64,000 nucleotides of DNA, taken from positions 12,898,697 to 12,962,696 of the forward strand of contig CM055111.1 of the NCBI GenBank assembly GCA_029204225.1, in the 5' to 3' direction. A model generated the notes under the pieces. The model was not told the origin of the DNA. It did not search any database and worked only from the letters and a program-made list of their open reading frames with translations. The position numbers and the translations under genes are program-made. This document shows positions 34,422 through 47,900 of this stretch, piece by piece (position 1 is the stretch's first letter; the number at the start of each line of letters is the position of its first letter). Origin of the DNA: Diphasiastrum complanatum (Eukaryota > Streptophyta > Lycopodiopsida > Lycopodiales > Lycopodiaceae).

Positions 34422-34795
34422 TGTAAGAAAGCAAGCAAGTCACCAAGATCTAGTTATCAATCAACCTCCACAAGAAACAAAAGAGAAGAGGCTGGGCGCC
34501 CTCCTCTAAGAGAGAGAGACAGAAAACAGCAACACAAGCAATGGAGAGCAATGCTTAGCCAACTGAAAAATGTAACACAATAAGCCAATATTTACTGAAT
34601 GTAGGGCACCCCCAAACGTCAAGATAGGGCCCCTAAACCAAATTACACCTCTAAGGACCCACGAGTCAGTACATGACCAAAATTGGGTCCAACTGAACTT
34701 AAGACAAACTTAAGATGGCCTAAATAACTAAATACCCATGGTTACACAAATCTCGACCTTTTGGGTCAAAGTAACATAGTCATTTATTTCTAACA
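34422..34795 (-). repeat. 5' LTR of copia E
   Basis: 374 bp, plus strand TGTAAGAAAG to TTTCTAACA; the full-length partner of the truncated copy at 16,799. Confidence 0.92.
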
Positions 34796-35656
34796 ATCTA
34801 GACGGGGGTTTGTCACATGGTTTGAGATTTATATTGGGATAGTTTAGAGTCTCATCTAATCAGTTACACATTGAGACAGGTCGTTTTCATGGCACACCCA
34901 AGGAGGCCAGGGTATGTCAGATCTGTTCACTTGGAGAGATTGAGGACGAGGATCATTTCATTTTCAAATGCCCAATTAGAGATTAGAGGATGATATCATT
35001 GTTTGTTTATATCGGGACTACTCCAGATCACTCCAGGCTTTACACATATGAGTATCCTTGCTATGTAGCCTTGATGATACATGACAATGCTTTTGAGATG
35101 AGACTTAGTCAGTGCCCAGTTTGGATCCCCAGACCAGGAATCCAAGGGAATTGGATAAGCATCTGATTTGGTATGATATTGAAAAAGCATACAAAAGAAG
35201 ATATTGCAAACGCAGACAGAGGCCCACATACGACAAAGAGGACAGATCAGAGGATGAGATAGATATTCTAGTCAAAGACAGACATCGTGCCAGACGTCAG
35301 TGCATCAGACCGAGTCATCCCTCCAGCGGGATGAAGCAAAGCAGGCAACATACTGTTCACAGGTCCAAACTGAGGCAGTTTCACTCCTCACATCCAAAGC
35401 ACTCTACGATTTTGATTACGTCTTACTTTAAGGCTTTAGCCGAGGCTTGAGGCTTGTTTTTTACATCATGATATATATGTGTTTTCTTTCCAGCTCAATA
35501 GGGAGATTACAGCATATCTAGTTCAGATTGTTTATTTCTATTTAGTATGTTTTCTTTTATGGAGAAGTTTTTTATACGCTCCTAGAGTATCATACACACT
35601 TGAGATGTACATTTATTGTCTTTGTTATCCTCGGGTACCTATAACACATCAATAAA

Positions 35657-35659
<3 letters not shown>
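34796..35659 (+). pseudogene. LINE1 3' end: CCHC-type tail
   Basis: Right of copia E the LINE resumes: IETGRFHGTPKEARVCQICS, then GEIEDEDHFIFKCP. This is the zinc-finger-like 'RVC..C....EDE.HF.F.CP' tail of plant LINEs. After a stop, a basic ORF at 35,112-35,450 (ELDKHLIWYDIEKAYKRRY) may be the C-terminus. It ends ATCAATAAAGCTTTC, then passes into a (TC)n tract. Confidence 0.72.

Positions 35660-35705
<46 letters not shown>
35660..35705. repeat. (TC)n microsatellite
   Basis: About 46 bp, directly at the LINE1 3' end. Confidence 0.97.
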
Positions 35706-35707
<2 letters not shown>

Positions 35708-36300
35708 CTGGCCACATGCAGCAGAATACATGTTGTGCAGCAAGCCGAGGAAGTGGAAGGAGCAGCGCAGCTCCAGCAGCGTGCTGCAGGCAAAAGAGAC
35801 AGAAACCTGCATCTGTTGTGCGCTTCCCTTGGAGCTGTGACCTAACCGGGTTAAGCACTCCCCTCCTTGCGTTGATCAACTATTTTGCTGCAGCTTCTTG
35901 CTACTGCATCTGTCTGATCATGCATGTGGCCGCTCAAGCTTCCACGACAGGTAGAGGGGGCACAGCAGTGTGCTGCACCTCCCCGTGTGGTGGCTGGCCA
36001 CAGTGCATGTGGCCACCACATCTCTCTCTCACTCTCTCAAGGTGCATTTCCCCCTCCGCTGGTCCCTACCCCTGCACCGCTGGCATCTACCTCAGCCCTA
36101 AGTGCCACGCTGGCACCTGCTTCAGCCCTAGATATCGCACATGTCGCAGCCCTAAGTGCCCCGCTAGTGCTTGCCCTAGTCTTGGATGCCAAGCCCCTAG
36201 CCCTATGTGCCACATTGCCTCAACCTGCTGCCAATCAAGCAGCAGGCTTTGCCTGCTGCCGCAGCAGCGCTGACTTCTCTTCCTTTCTCTGAAGCCGTAT
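35706..36300. repeat. GC-rich region with degenerate tandem repeat
   Basis: CAG/CTG-rich to about 35,800. From about 36,090 to 36,220 a 30-40-bp unit built on AGCCCTAAGTGCC.CGCT.GC recurs three to four times. Two overlapping long ORFs reflect base composition and have no known domain. It may be the ORF1 start of LINE2, whose low-complexity style resembles 12,430-12,700. Confidence 0.5.
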
Positions 36301-36842
36301 CCTCAAAACCTCAAACTCTTTCAGCACCTGTTACCTCTCCCAGATTTTTATACTAATACTAGCCTGAGATACAAAGATGGACAAATCAAATATTTTGACT
36401 GTGGTTCTACCAGTGGCACAGGTTCCAAAGAGTTAGGGATTTGGGGTTCTAGGGAACAGGAGCAGCCCCAGGCCCTGTCCACATCACCTTTGTATTAGTT
36501 TGTGAAACTATAACGACATCCATTCATCAGCAGTTGCAAGGGATCTAGCAGATTTCATATCACAAGGAGATAATATGCTTTTAAGAATCACTACAGAGAG
36601 TTACAATACTTTCAGGGATTCATATGAAATTCAGTATTGTGGCTGGAGATTAGAGCTATAGGTGGTGGAGGATCTGGGGGATTGCATGTACAGGGATTCA
36701 CTACAATCTATCATTGAGGTGATTAGACATGATGAACAGGTGTGTTACCATTGGATCTGACCATTGGGCAGACGTATTGGACTGCACAGAGATATTTATA
36801 TCTGTTCAAGAAAGAGATCAGAGCACACAACATTCTTCATAG

Positions 36843-36917
<75 letters not shown>

Positions 36918-38735
36918 TGCTTGCATTACATTATTTCAGAGAACACTACAATGAGATAGTACGTGAGAGAGAAGAAGGGAAGAGGTTATGTCTCTTCCCC
37001 ATAATAGCCACAGTATCCATGTTCACATTGTAAGATAGAATTATGCACTTATAGCACCTATTGGGAACTTGAGGCCTCTTTACCATTTTGTGAGTACATT
37101 TAGAGTATGAACTAAACAACATAATGAGTGTTACTAAGGTCGGCAAAGTGACAAGGCCATGGTGCCTCCTTAATCATGGGTGCGGAGATCATAACTCCAA
37201 CAATATCATTGCTTGTTATTTTCCACCCAAGACATCAGTCTTCTCAGATGGTATGGGCTCTCTTTACACTGATTTATCTTCGAATGTTCTCTTGTTCTCT
37301 AAGTGTGGTCATGTTCTTCTGGCCAGGGATTTTAATGCCAGGACGTCCTCCAAACAGATTGAGTTTCATGCTGCTGTTGTTGATCCCTTAAGGATACATG
37401 CATTGGATAGTGATGATATTGGTATTACAACGATATTTGCTGATTCTAGGGGTCCGCCGACCACTATATATGGTGGGTATTTTTCGATTGGGGGAGGCAA
37501 ATGAATTAGCCATCTTTTATGGCTTAGCAAGAAGGCATCGCAAACTCGGGATTTTACTTGCCACCCTCATAGTGGTAGCCACAGTGTTGTGGATTATTTT
37601 ATGGGGTCGCCATCTCTTATACCACTCATTTTAGATCTTATTGTTTTCCCTACCACCTTCAAATATCACTCCTTTCTCACATTACATCTTGGTACCACGA
37701 TATGCCACTCCTCATCCACTCCTCCCACCATGCAAAGGGCACCCAAATATATCTTTAGCCATGAGTACACACAACTATACCAGGACTCTCTCTCTGTTGA
37801 TTTCTGAAAGGCATTTGACTCAATTCCGAGATACCTGCTTATACAGAGATTGAGTGAGCTTGGGTTTTCCACTGACACGGTATTGGCAGTTATGGCACCA
37901 TATGAACAGGTCCGGGGTTGTTTCAGGACAAATGATGGTTTCTACCAGGTGGTTAGGAGTACTATTGGGATGAAGTAGGGTTGCTCCCTCTCTCCTACAC
38001 TTTTTGGATTATATATCGACGAGCTAGAGCTTCTCATTGACCAGGTTGGTGGTATTGGATGTAGACTTGGTGACATTCTTATATCCACTCTATATGTAGA
38101 TGATGTGGCACTGAAATCATCTACAGCTGTGGGGCTACAGATACATTTGGATAGACTCGTATGGGGCTACAGATACATTTGGATAGATTCGTCCATGATG
38201 TGTTGCACTGATGATATGAGAGATAGCTTTTTCTATGGCGACACACATGTCAGAGGTATGGAGACCTAGGCTCCAAGCCCCAAATTACATCCTTTTTCTT
38301 GAGGAGATGCTCCAAAGCAGTCATTGAAAGTGAGACACTATCTAAGGATGAGATAGATATCCCACCATCCAGGATATTCTCCATCTTCACTCTCATGAAT
38401 TGCGTTGGGACTATCTATCCTTTCCTACTTCAGGAGAGTTCCAGCACAACTTGGACACAATATTTGATATATCACTCCCTTTATAGCATGCTTCATCTCA
38501 TTGTATTATTGTGTCATTGTATCCTTGTATCACCTGCAGCACTATTTTGACTAATCCCAGTTTATGCAGAGACTTCACCTAGATGATCAAAGACTAATTC
38601 TTTGATTGACTTAGTCTAGTTAATCTTGATTTTGATCTTGGAGACATATCTATGCTCCCATACAATATCCCACTTGAGACTTACTATTCCGTCTTGTGCT
38701 TTTTGGCATTTATAAGACAATAATAAATAAAGCTT
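36301..38735 (+). pseudogene. LINE2 relic: endonuclease and RT pieces
   Basis: Non-LTR element on the plus strand. The endonuclease fragment at 37,124-37,400 has ACYFPPKTSVFSD, then SKCGHVLLARDFNARTS, the catalytic 'GDFNAR' block with Gly replaced by Arg. After a frameshift, SHSVVDYFMGSPSLIPL closes the endonuclease. RT pieces run 37,800-38,200: DSIPRYLLIQRLSELGFS, CSLSPTLFGLYIDELELLI and TLYVDDVALKS. The rest is lost. The 3' end has AATAAATAAAGCTTTCTTTC, like LINE1. It stops about 150 bp short of the last phosphatase exon. Confidence 0.78.
36844..36912. repeat. (AG)n microsatellite
   Basis: About 68 bp of AG repeat inside the LINE2 region. Confidence 0.97.
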
Positions 38736-38886
38736 TCTTTCTTGTTTTCTCAAGTTCCAAGCAGTTGGAGTAGTCAAGAATCAAAAACTGAAAGCATAGG
38801 AAGCAATTTCTAGGAAAATCTACAATAAGAAATCGACCTCCTTCCATTCAGGGAAGACAATAATTAGGACTTTTAATCTTCAGCTT
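38736..38886 (-). other. Presumed 3' UTR side of the phosphatase gene
   Basis: 150 bp between the LINE2 end and the putative last coding exon. No clear AATAAA was seen on the minus strand. Confidence 0.3.
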
Positions 38887-38934
38887 TCAAGTGGCAGATG
38901 TGATCTGCAGTTCAGGAATTACAAAAAATGAATG
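38887..38934 (-). CDS. Phosphatase exon 13, tentative
   Basis: With acceptor CCACAG|CATTC the frame reads HSFFVIPELQITSAT then stop. Relatives instead end with a 'FVNSNT..VEDSF' type tail. A shifted reading of the same bases gives NS, stop, TAD, so the real tail may be damaged or lie elsewhere. Confidence 0.3.
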   Translation of the reverse strand, partial: HSFFVIPELQITSAT

Positions 38935-41900
38935 CTGTGGAGTAATAATGATCCAGAGAAGATTATTGTCCATTGCTGATTGTACTAACCTGAAAGAAGA
39001 GCCTTTTCCTATCAGCAGTTATTTTGGCATACCCAAATTCAGATATCCTGACAACACTCCAATTTGGAGTCTGCAAATGAGTAATAAAGGTTATATGAAA
39101 CATTCAAAAAAGAAACATTACCTTCTAGTCAATCACTGTAAAAGCACGAAACACTATGATCTATAATCAACAAGATAGACTTGACTGTCATTTTCAGGTT
39201 ACCTTTTTCCTGAAACTGTCAAGTTGAAACCCAGACATCCCAATGACAGTGTGCACAGGGGCAATATGAGTATTGCTTGTGTACGTGTCTATCCCGTCAT
39301 CGTCTTTTTTAGGGTATTGTATGCATAGGCTTCGATTCACAGCACAAGTGCGCTCATAATTGTGTACATGCCCCCAAAGAGCCAGATCCACCTATATCAT
39401 ATCAAGTTTAATTCATTCTGTAAAGAAAACGTCAACTGGCACTCACTATTCTGGATCATTTCATGCAAGGGGTATAGAAATTCCAGGATTGTGATTGTTC
39501 AAGAAATTTTTGTTGAAAAGCAATTTGTAGTGCATATTTTAAAAGCAATGTGAGGTATTCCAGTTCAGAAAAAGAGGAAACACAAGTAACGATAAGTTCT
39601 AGCCGCTAAAGAGACAAATGTAAATAAGAGAAAGCTGAATCTGAAGTATGCACTAAGAACAGACATGATGACACAATCCCCACCTTGGAAATCTTTCATA
39701 CTAGAACCATATGTCATCTTTTGTCAAATGTGTGCTGGTTCTGTAATGATACGTTTCATAGCAATCTGTTCTGCGTTAGTTAAATTTGGTCTTGTACTGA
39801 TTTTCAAGCTTGCATCACTTTCTTAGGTGAATGATGGATAAGAACTAAAATGGATATCATTGTCCCCTAGTAAATAATAAATGCTAATTTCATGGACCTA
39901 GGACATCTGGCAGGATAATGTCTGTTTTTTATCCTTATTTCAAAGCACATTAACCTTCAAACACGTGACATGCTCCAATCAGCTGCATACAGTTACCTGC
40001 TCAGCAAGGGCATATTGTTCAAACTTCAGCTTCATCTCTGTAGCAGTGATTTCTTGTCAAAAACAGGATCAAAGCTAACGGTATCTTGCCCGGTCAGCCA
40101 ATAGCTTTTCAGTTAAGGTCTTCTTTGAAGATCTCAAGTTTCAAGCCAGCTCTTACAATTAATGTTTGATAATCAATCTTATTAAGCCACTACAGTATAT
40201 GATTGAAGTCTGATGCTGTTAAGCAAGAGGTGATTAGCCAGCACACATTTGGTCTAAACAGTCCAATTATCTGCTGCTTAAGATGAAATATGAAGAATGT
40301 GATGGTTGACAACAAACAAGCTCATCTGGTTATGTCCAACAACAACTATCATTATTCTGCCAGATTCTTGTACCTGACCAATGACAAGCAATGGCTCGAT
40401 AGCTGCAACAAACGCTGGATCAACTGAAGGCACAAAAGTTGCTGCCAAAATCCCCTGATTTACAGAAGAATATTGTGGACGATGTCTATACAAACAAAGG
40501 TCATAAAAACTCAGTGAGGCATGAGTACCTCATACTAAAATTCATAACGCTTTTCTGTCCCAAAAGTTTATCAAGAACAAGCAAAAGCATTGCCTTTTGA
40601 AAACAAGTAAATTAAAGGCAGCTCTCAGTATTTTCTTCATCCTTGTAAACAAGTTTTTCAAAGAGGGAGAATCTTGTGATCATGGTGCAAAAAAAGATTG
40701 ATGCTCAAGAGCATTTATATCACAATACAACCGATTAATTTAACTAAATGATCATATGCATTACGCAAGAATCAGAAATAAAGAAAACACTATGAGCAAA
40801 GTTTCTAATGATATATGGATCCAACATGGCAAAATTTTTGCTGACAGCCTACTTTTGCAAAGTTTGGTAACTAGCCTCCAAAATTTGTATGAGATCTTAC
40901 CCTGCAAACAGAATCCAGGGTGTTTGCTGTCGCTTTACTGAAGCAAGATCAGACTCAATCCATTTGTACTGCATAGAACACAGTGATGTCAGTTCAAGGG
41001 GTTGAAATTCATTTTGGGGTTGAAAACAAATAGATTTCATAGCAGACTTGTAGAGAATAGGACCTTTCTTATTTGTTTGTCCAATGAACAAAGAGACATC
41101 AATTAGAGTCCTTGAGGCAGAAACAACTTTACTCTACAGTCTTAGATGCCTCAATATCAGAAATTGGATTTTGCTTCTGACAAAATTTATGGCTTCCTCT
41201 CATCAGCTTGCTAAAAGTTATGCAAAAACTTGCAAAAATTGGGTATCAGGAATTATAGCCTTAAAATCCAAAATCTCCAAGTTTTGGGAAGTTCTTGTCT
41301 ATTGTATCTTTTGTGCACTTTCTTGAGATGATCATGCCATCTTTCTTCCTACGAGAGGGCTTAAATCCTTTCATGCTTGTCAGTGAAATGTCTAAAGCTG
41401 AAATATTGAACATATATCGGAAGGTATATCAAAGTTGTGTCTAGGATTGTACCCACATAACAACATACACCCCTTAGAAACAAGGGAACACGTTCCCACT
41501 TCCTAAAAAATGAGAACATCATTCCATCTGCCTGGCCCCCAACACAAGAATGTGGAGGAATGGGTGGGAACATTCTCCTTGTAGGGGTAATGTTCCCCAC
41601 ATTCCCAGGCCCTTCGTAGACATTTCCAAAGCAGCTGAGGAACGGGCACATTTTTTCCTTCTAGGCTCAACTGTTTTCCTCTCGAACCTGATATTTGTTC
41701 CCTCCTTGCCCCAATGTTTAATTTACTATGTTCTACAAAGTTACACTTGTTTTCTAAAAACGTGAGGATGTGGCACTCACCTTTTCCCCCTTCTAGGGTC
41801 CAGATGTTCCCCATTCCCATTTCCTAGCAACTGTGGTTAAGGGATGTGTACATATAGTTGACACATCAGTACATCGAAATGATACATAGACACACATAGT

Positions 41901-44900
41901 TGACACAAATTACAAACAAATGAGAGTCAAGAACTCTCCATTTTGTAGTATCACCTCCTCGTTTTGTAGTTTCTCATCCTACCACAGTTTGCATTATCTC
42001 TTCTTTCACTTTGTATGTTTCCCTTATTCTTCTATACATATGTTTTGTTTATTGCCTTCCAAAAGTTTCAGAGCTACATTTGTTAGCATTTCTTGTTGCT
42101 ATTCTGGTGGGTCATAAGAATAATGTTGTTCGTACTTTCAAGTTACTGCTTACTTTGGTTTTTATCCCTTTTACCGTTCCATCTTTCCTTTCTGAGCTAT
42201 CGTTATCTACCTCTATGATGGTCATTCCTACATGAAACAATTCCCACATGAAATTTCTATTCAGAGCTGTCGCTTGCAATCTAGGCTACCATGGATCCCT
42301 TCGCAATTCTATCAAGGGTTTTCTTTTTGTGCTAAGTCAATGACTGTTGCTTCTATCACCTTCACAACGCTCTAGTTTTCCATTCTGTATCATTTACCAC
42401 TGCGAAAGTCCTAGTCCATGTGGATGGTATGGCATGGTATCTATGGCATTCCTATTGTTATGTACCATAACGGTATGCCCTTCAGTGACGGCCTCGCAAG
42501 GGGCATGACGCAGGACTGGAGTTATCGACATGTCTAGGTGCCACGCGTCACCATCTTAGGTGGTCACGTGTCGCCGGCAGGACCGTGCTTGATGGGACCC
42601 ACTGAGCTATGCCTATATAGTGGTGGGGTTTCTCTCTTTCTATTCACTCATTCTACCCGGGAGTTGGTGGATGGAGAGCACGCATGAGCCAGGATGTATC
42701 TCCAGGCCAGGAGATGTGTGCTAGGGAGAGCCGAGTACGATGGCTGGTGGTATGGGACGCCAGTTATGAGGCTTGACCGGGCATGATTATGTCAATTGCT
42801 CCAGAGCACGGGGGTGGGTCAGTTGTGACCCTACGGGTGGGGCGGTTAGGGTGCGTCGTCACCGGTATGGGGTGTGCGGGACCTTCAAGGCAGTCGTTGA
42901 TCTTAGGGAGTTGTAACAGTTGGTATCAGAGCCGTCGATTCCCTTAAAGGTGCACACGTTCCCTTATTTGCCTTTGTGGCTTTGAATTCCTTTTGGTGGA
43001 TTGTGGCTGTTCACATTAATCTTCTCCTTTCCTATTCAAAATTTGTGTAGGAAAATTGAAGTTTGGTTTAAAGTTTTACAATCAACTTTAAACTTTGAGA
43101 TAATAAGTTCTAAGAATACAAACTTGTTTGTAAGATGGTTAAAATATTTTTTTAAACCTTTTTGCAAGTATAAAAGATTAATCACCCTTTAAGTTTTTAG
43201 AGAGCCTTGGAGGCCCATTGGCCTGTACACTTTTTGTGTGGCAGTTTCTGTTTCTGCACTGCTCTCGGGAATCCAACTGTTGGTTGGAATCCGTACAAGA
43301 GGGAGGCCTCTTCTCTGAATTAAAACTTTTCTTGACTGGTGCGCCTGGCATGGCTACTGTCCCGTCGACAGATCCTCTCACAATACATAAGAAAACTTTT
43401 TTTCCAATTAATTGGAACTGAGGCAGCGCGCAGTTGAAGCGCCGGTCTACTGGCTCACATTCCGGGCCTCGGGATCCACGTTCCACTTATTTCGGGATCC
43501 GTACGGGGAGCACTTCTTATGCATTTGCTGCAGTCGCTGCATCAGGCAGCCAGTAGAGGCTTTACCGGTAACGGGGAGGGGGGGGAGGAGTTAATACCTC
43601 CCCCGAAGTTTTGTATTGATGTGACAGGACAGGGTGGGGAGAAGCGCGCCTCCCCACGGCCATGTCCATCCCTCTTTCCTTTGTACATGTGAAACTTAAA
43701 GCCAAGGCTTGCAGAGCTAAGAAAACTTTATGCTAAGTTGTAAATCTTAGCAGTTTTTAATTTAAACTTGCAACTCTAAGATTGCTAAATTTTAGAAGAA
43801 TGTATTCTAAAATAAATCTTGGAGTCATGTCCTTGATAGGCCGTACTATCTCCTTCCTCTCTCTCTCTGTACCTACAGATCTCCAAAGGAGTGGAGAGAG
43901 CTGTGGTACATAGGAGTTGGAGAGGGGAGAAAGGGCCAAAACTAAATTTCATAAATCTTTGGGGTCCATGGACCATGTGGCACCTTTGGGTGGCACCACA
44001 TGGTTAGAATGGGCTAGAAGGGCATGAGGGTGGAGAGGAGCTTTGGGGAGGGGGTAAAGGAGGTACGTTCACTTCCTTTCCCTCATTCTCCCATGGTTAT
44101 TTCTTGAGGCATTTGTCGCAGAAGCTTTTTCTTTCTCGTGTTCGTCCTCTATTCTAATTTGGGAACAATTTTTTGTCTTTGAATTTTCTTTTTGTGCGGA
44201 AGCTCTTACGGGATCCCAGACACTCGACTACGCATCACAAAACATGTTTTATTCTAGCAATCAAGAGACACAGCACAAGGCCAAGAGATACACGAAATAG
44301 AGCGATTATATTGTCAGTTTGGTTTTAGAGCGAGATCGACTCTCGCTCGTTGGCGGATTGACTCTCTGCTCTTTCGCTGTGTTCTGCTCGTTGGCAGACT
44401 TTCATGCACAGCTATGGTATTTTGCTTTCTTACTCTATTCGCTACGTCTCTCTCTGTTTCTTACAGATCTCTGTATTCACTATCTCTCTTCCTTTTTCTC
44501 TACACTTTTGTTATGATCCAGAGAGGATCGTTTATACCTCCACTATGTGGAGTTTACAAGATAGCTAAATGTAGAATCACAAGACTAGTTAACGCTAATC
44601 AACTCGTTAGTTAGTCTCCGTCGTTGCTATTCGTTTCAGCTGGGCATGAAGCTGGTTGAGCTGCCAGCTGGCAGCGCGAAGGATTTCTCTTCGTTTGTTT
44701 CGTTCTTTTCGTTTTGCGGTCCTGGAGGTGTGTTTACGATTCGCGATTGATTCACGAATCGTTCATGCTTCGAGTCAAAGACATGTTGACTGTCGCGAAT
44801 TGTTCTCGTTCGACCTTCATGTCTTGTTCGTGCTGCGACAAAGTTGCAGGAGTTCACCATTTCTGACAGCCTTGTGCACTAGTTTTTTTCCTTTTGTGGT

Positions 44901-47900
44901 TTTTACACCATAACTCTCCGTTTTCCCTCTAATTTTTTGCTAGTTACTCCTTTATCCATGGACACCCCTATGGATGAGACTAGAGCTCCAAGTCCCGTTG
45001 GGACTAATATGGAAAACATGACGCATGCCATAAATTTGTTGCAGCAACAAATTGTGGACATGCGCTCAAAGCATGAACAGGCGGAGGCCGAGATTCGGGC
45101 TATGTCCCAGTCTCGACAAGCTCTCCTAAACCCGATGTTTACTCTGGAATTTTTTACCGGAGAAAAGAAGGACAGACACCAAGATGTGGTGTTAGCCTGG
45201 TTAGGTCGATGGACGTCGCATTTTTCCATGCACGATCTACCAGATAGCTCGCGTATCTTGATGGCCATCATGTTTTTACGCGGTAAGGCGTATTCGTGGT
45301 GGCAAGATCTTAAAGATCGAGCTACAGTCCCAACTACTTGGGATGACTTCCAGGTAGCCTTTAAGGCTGCCTTTATGCCTGTGCTAGACGATTTTGTATA
45401 TTATCGTCGATTTGCCACATTGCAAATGGGGACGAAGCCCTTGGACGTCTACTTGCAAGACTTCCAAGAGGCTGCTTCGCGGTTTTTTAACCGCATAGAT
45501 AGGGTACTCCTTAACCTGCATTTCATTTTGGGCTTGCCCAAGGAATATCAGTTGGAGGTACGCCGTAATCAGCCACAGTCCTTAGAGGATGTCATGCGTT
45601 TCGCTCGGATTTTCGACGATACGCACACGATAACCCGCAAAGAACAGCGAAAGCCCAAAGCCAAAGACAAATCCTCTGCGGGCCCTTCTTTCAAAAAGGG
45701 CAAGGAGCGCATGGTCGGCGAAGCTTCTCCTTCGGGCCTGCATGGAGAAGGGGCACCTTTCCAAGGACTGCCCGAAGAGACGGAAGAAGGGTGGCCGCTC
45801 CTTCAAGGCACCAGGTAATTCTTCTAATTTTTGCATTGATGTATCTTTTAAAAATGAAACAGTTTGTTCGAATTGTTGTTTTAATACTGCAGTGTTCGGA
45901 CCTCACGACCTCATTCGTATGAGTGGGTTCGTAGGTAGCCAACCTGTGAGTGTTCTTTTTGACGACGTTTCTACGCATAATTTTATTAATGCTAAGTTGG
46001 TGCAGAAGCTGCAGTTGGCAACCACACCAAGTGACCACAACTACGTGGTTAGGATGGCAGCTGGTGGGGAGCAGCAGGTCTGGGACCACTTTGTCCCCCA
46101 CGTGCCATTGAAGATTCAAGACTATGTAGATAGTTTGTCTTTTCAAGTCATGAATCTAGATAATGTGGATGTAATCCTAGGTAAAGAGTGGTTTTATGCT
46201 AGGAATGAGCCCTTAAAGAAAGACTATGTATCACATTGTATTTCTTTCTTGCATCTTAAAGGCAATGAGCCAGATCTACCTTTTGTAACTGCTCATGAAG
46301 CGAATCAATGTATTTTGAATTCTGAGTATTTTTCGTATTTATGTTATCTGAAAGATGAATCTTACATAGATGCTTTTAGTACTCATAATGTCAATGTTGA
46401 TGTATCGTCTTTCCCTAAAGCTTTGTCTTTTTCTGATGATAATTTCGAATCATCGCTTGAGAGCAAAATCTTTAAGAGACTTAGGGAGGAGTATAGCGAT
46501 ATATTCCCTGACCAGTTGCCTGAGGGTCTTCCCCCCTCACGGGGAGTAGAACATGACATAGATCTTCTTTCCGACAGCTCTCCTGTATCGTTGTTTCCCT
46601 ACAGGATGAGCCCAAAGGAAGAAGATGAAGTTGCTAGTCAACTTAAGGAGTTATTACGTAAAGGCCATATTAGACCTAGTAAATCCCCTTAGGGAGCTCT
46701 TGTTTTGCTAACCGGCAAGAAAGACAGCAGCATTCGTCTTTGTGTCGATTACAAAAAGCTTAATAAGATGACAATTAAGAACCGCTATCCCTTGCCTCGG
46801 ATGGACGACTTAATGGACCGATTGAATGGTCCTAAGTATTTCACCAAATTAGACCTTAGGTCAGGGTGCCATCAAATTAGAATACACGAGGGGGATGTTT
46901 CCAAAACTGGTTTTCGTACTAGGTATGGCCATTACGAATTTTTAGTTTTACCCTTTGGTCTAACTAATGCCCCAGCAACCTTCCAACAGATGATGAACGA
47001 TATTCTTCGTCCATATCTGGGGAAGTTTCTCGTGGTATTTTTAGATGACATATTGATTTACAGTAAGACTCTTGAGGAGCACGAAGCGCATTTGCGTACA
47101 GTCTTAGATAATCTAAGGCAGGCAAAGCTTTATGCTAAGGAGTCTAAATTTGAGTTCTTTCAAACAAGACTCAAGTATTTAGGACATATCATTTCCGATC
47201 GAGGTCTTGAGATCGATTACAATAAGGTCCAGAAAGTTCGCGATTGGCCTATCTTGAAAACCATTAGAGAAGTAAAATCTTTTTTGGGCTTCACAGGGTT
47301 TCTTCATAAATTCATTAAAGACTATGCCTTAGTTGCATTGCCTCTAACGAATCTTCTTAAGGGAGTGAAGAAAGCCAAAAGGAAAACTAAAAAGGGTAAT
47401 AAGAAGAAGGCCGGAAGGCGTTCGAAGATCAGTCCTCCTGTTGTTTGGACGGATGAACTTAATCAAAGCTTTGAAGCTTTGAAGATGTTGGTATCTACAG
47501 CCCCTATTTTACACATAGTGGACCCTAGTGGATCTTTCCTAGTGGAAACAGACGCTAGTGACTATGCGGTAGGTGCAGTCCTTTACCAGGATGGTAGACC
47601 TGTGGCTTTCGAGAGCAAGAAGTTGGACCCAGCTCAAAGTAGGTATTCTACTTATGAGAAGGAACTTTTTGCTGTCATCCATGCATTAAAGATCTGGAGA
47701 CATTATTTGTACGGATCCAAATTTGTGGTTATGACAGATCATGAATCTCTTGAGTATATTTGTGATGCCTCGGACCTTAGGGGTCGTAAGGCCCGTTGGT
47801 CGGAACTCATTCAAGAGTTCGAATTCGACATTAAGTACCGTCGAGGTACGTCGAATTGTGTTGCTGATGCTTTGAGCCGAATTGGAGAAGTTAATCAGTT

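Larger units (their letters stand above)
16799..34795 (-). mobile_element. Copia E, antisense, host of the nested insertions
   Basis: Bounded by LTRs in direct repeat: 34,422-34,795 (374 bp, the element's 5' LTR) and 16,799-17,090 (292 bp, truncated 3' LTR). The primer site complement CTCTGATACCA lies at 34,411-34,421. Flanks share ATCT (16,795-16,798 and 34,796-34,799), a weak 4-bp duplication. Coding parts run gag start 33,764-33,602, then after the G insertion knuckle-protease-integrase 18,392-17,091. RT, RNase H and the integrase end are deleted together with the start of the left LTR. Confidence 0.85.

Noticed and set aside
35716-36292. Two long overlapping Cys/Ser- and Ala/Pro-rich ORFs
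   Set aside because: Open frames in a GC-rich degenerate repeat, with no domain, no splice support and repeats at the DNA level.
41361-41820. Overlapping ORFs near 41.4-41.8 kb as an extra exon of the phosphatase
   Set aside because: They fall within intron 8, have no family similarity, and exons 8 and 9 join in phase without them.
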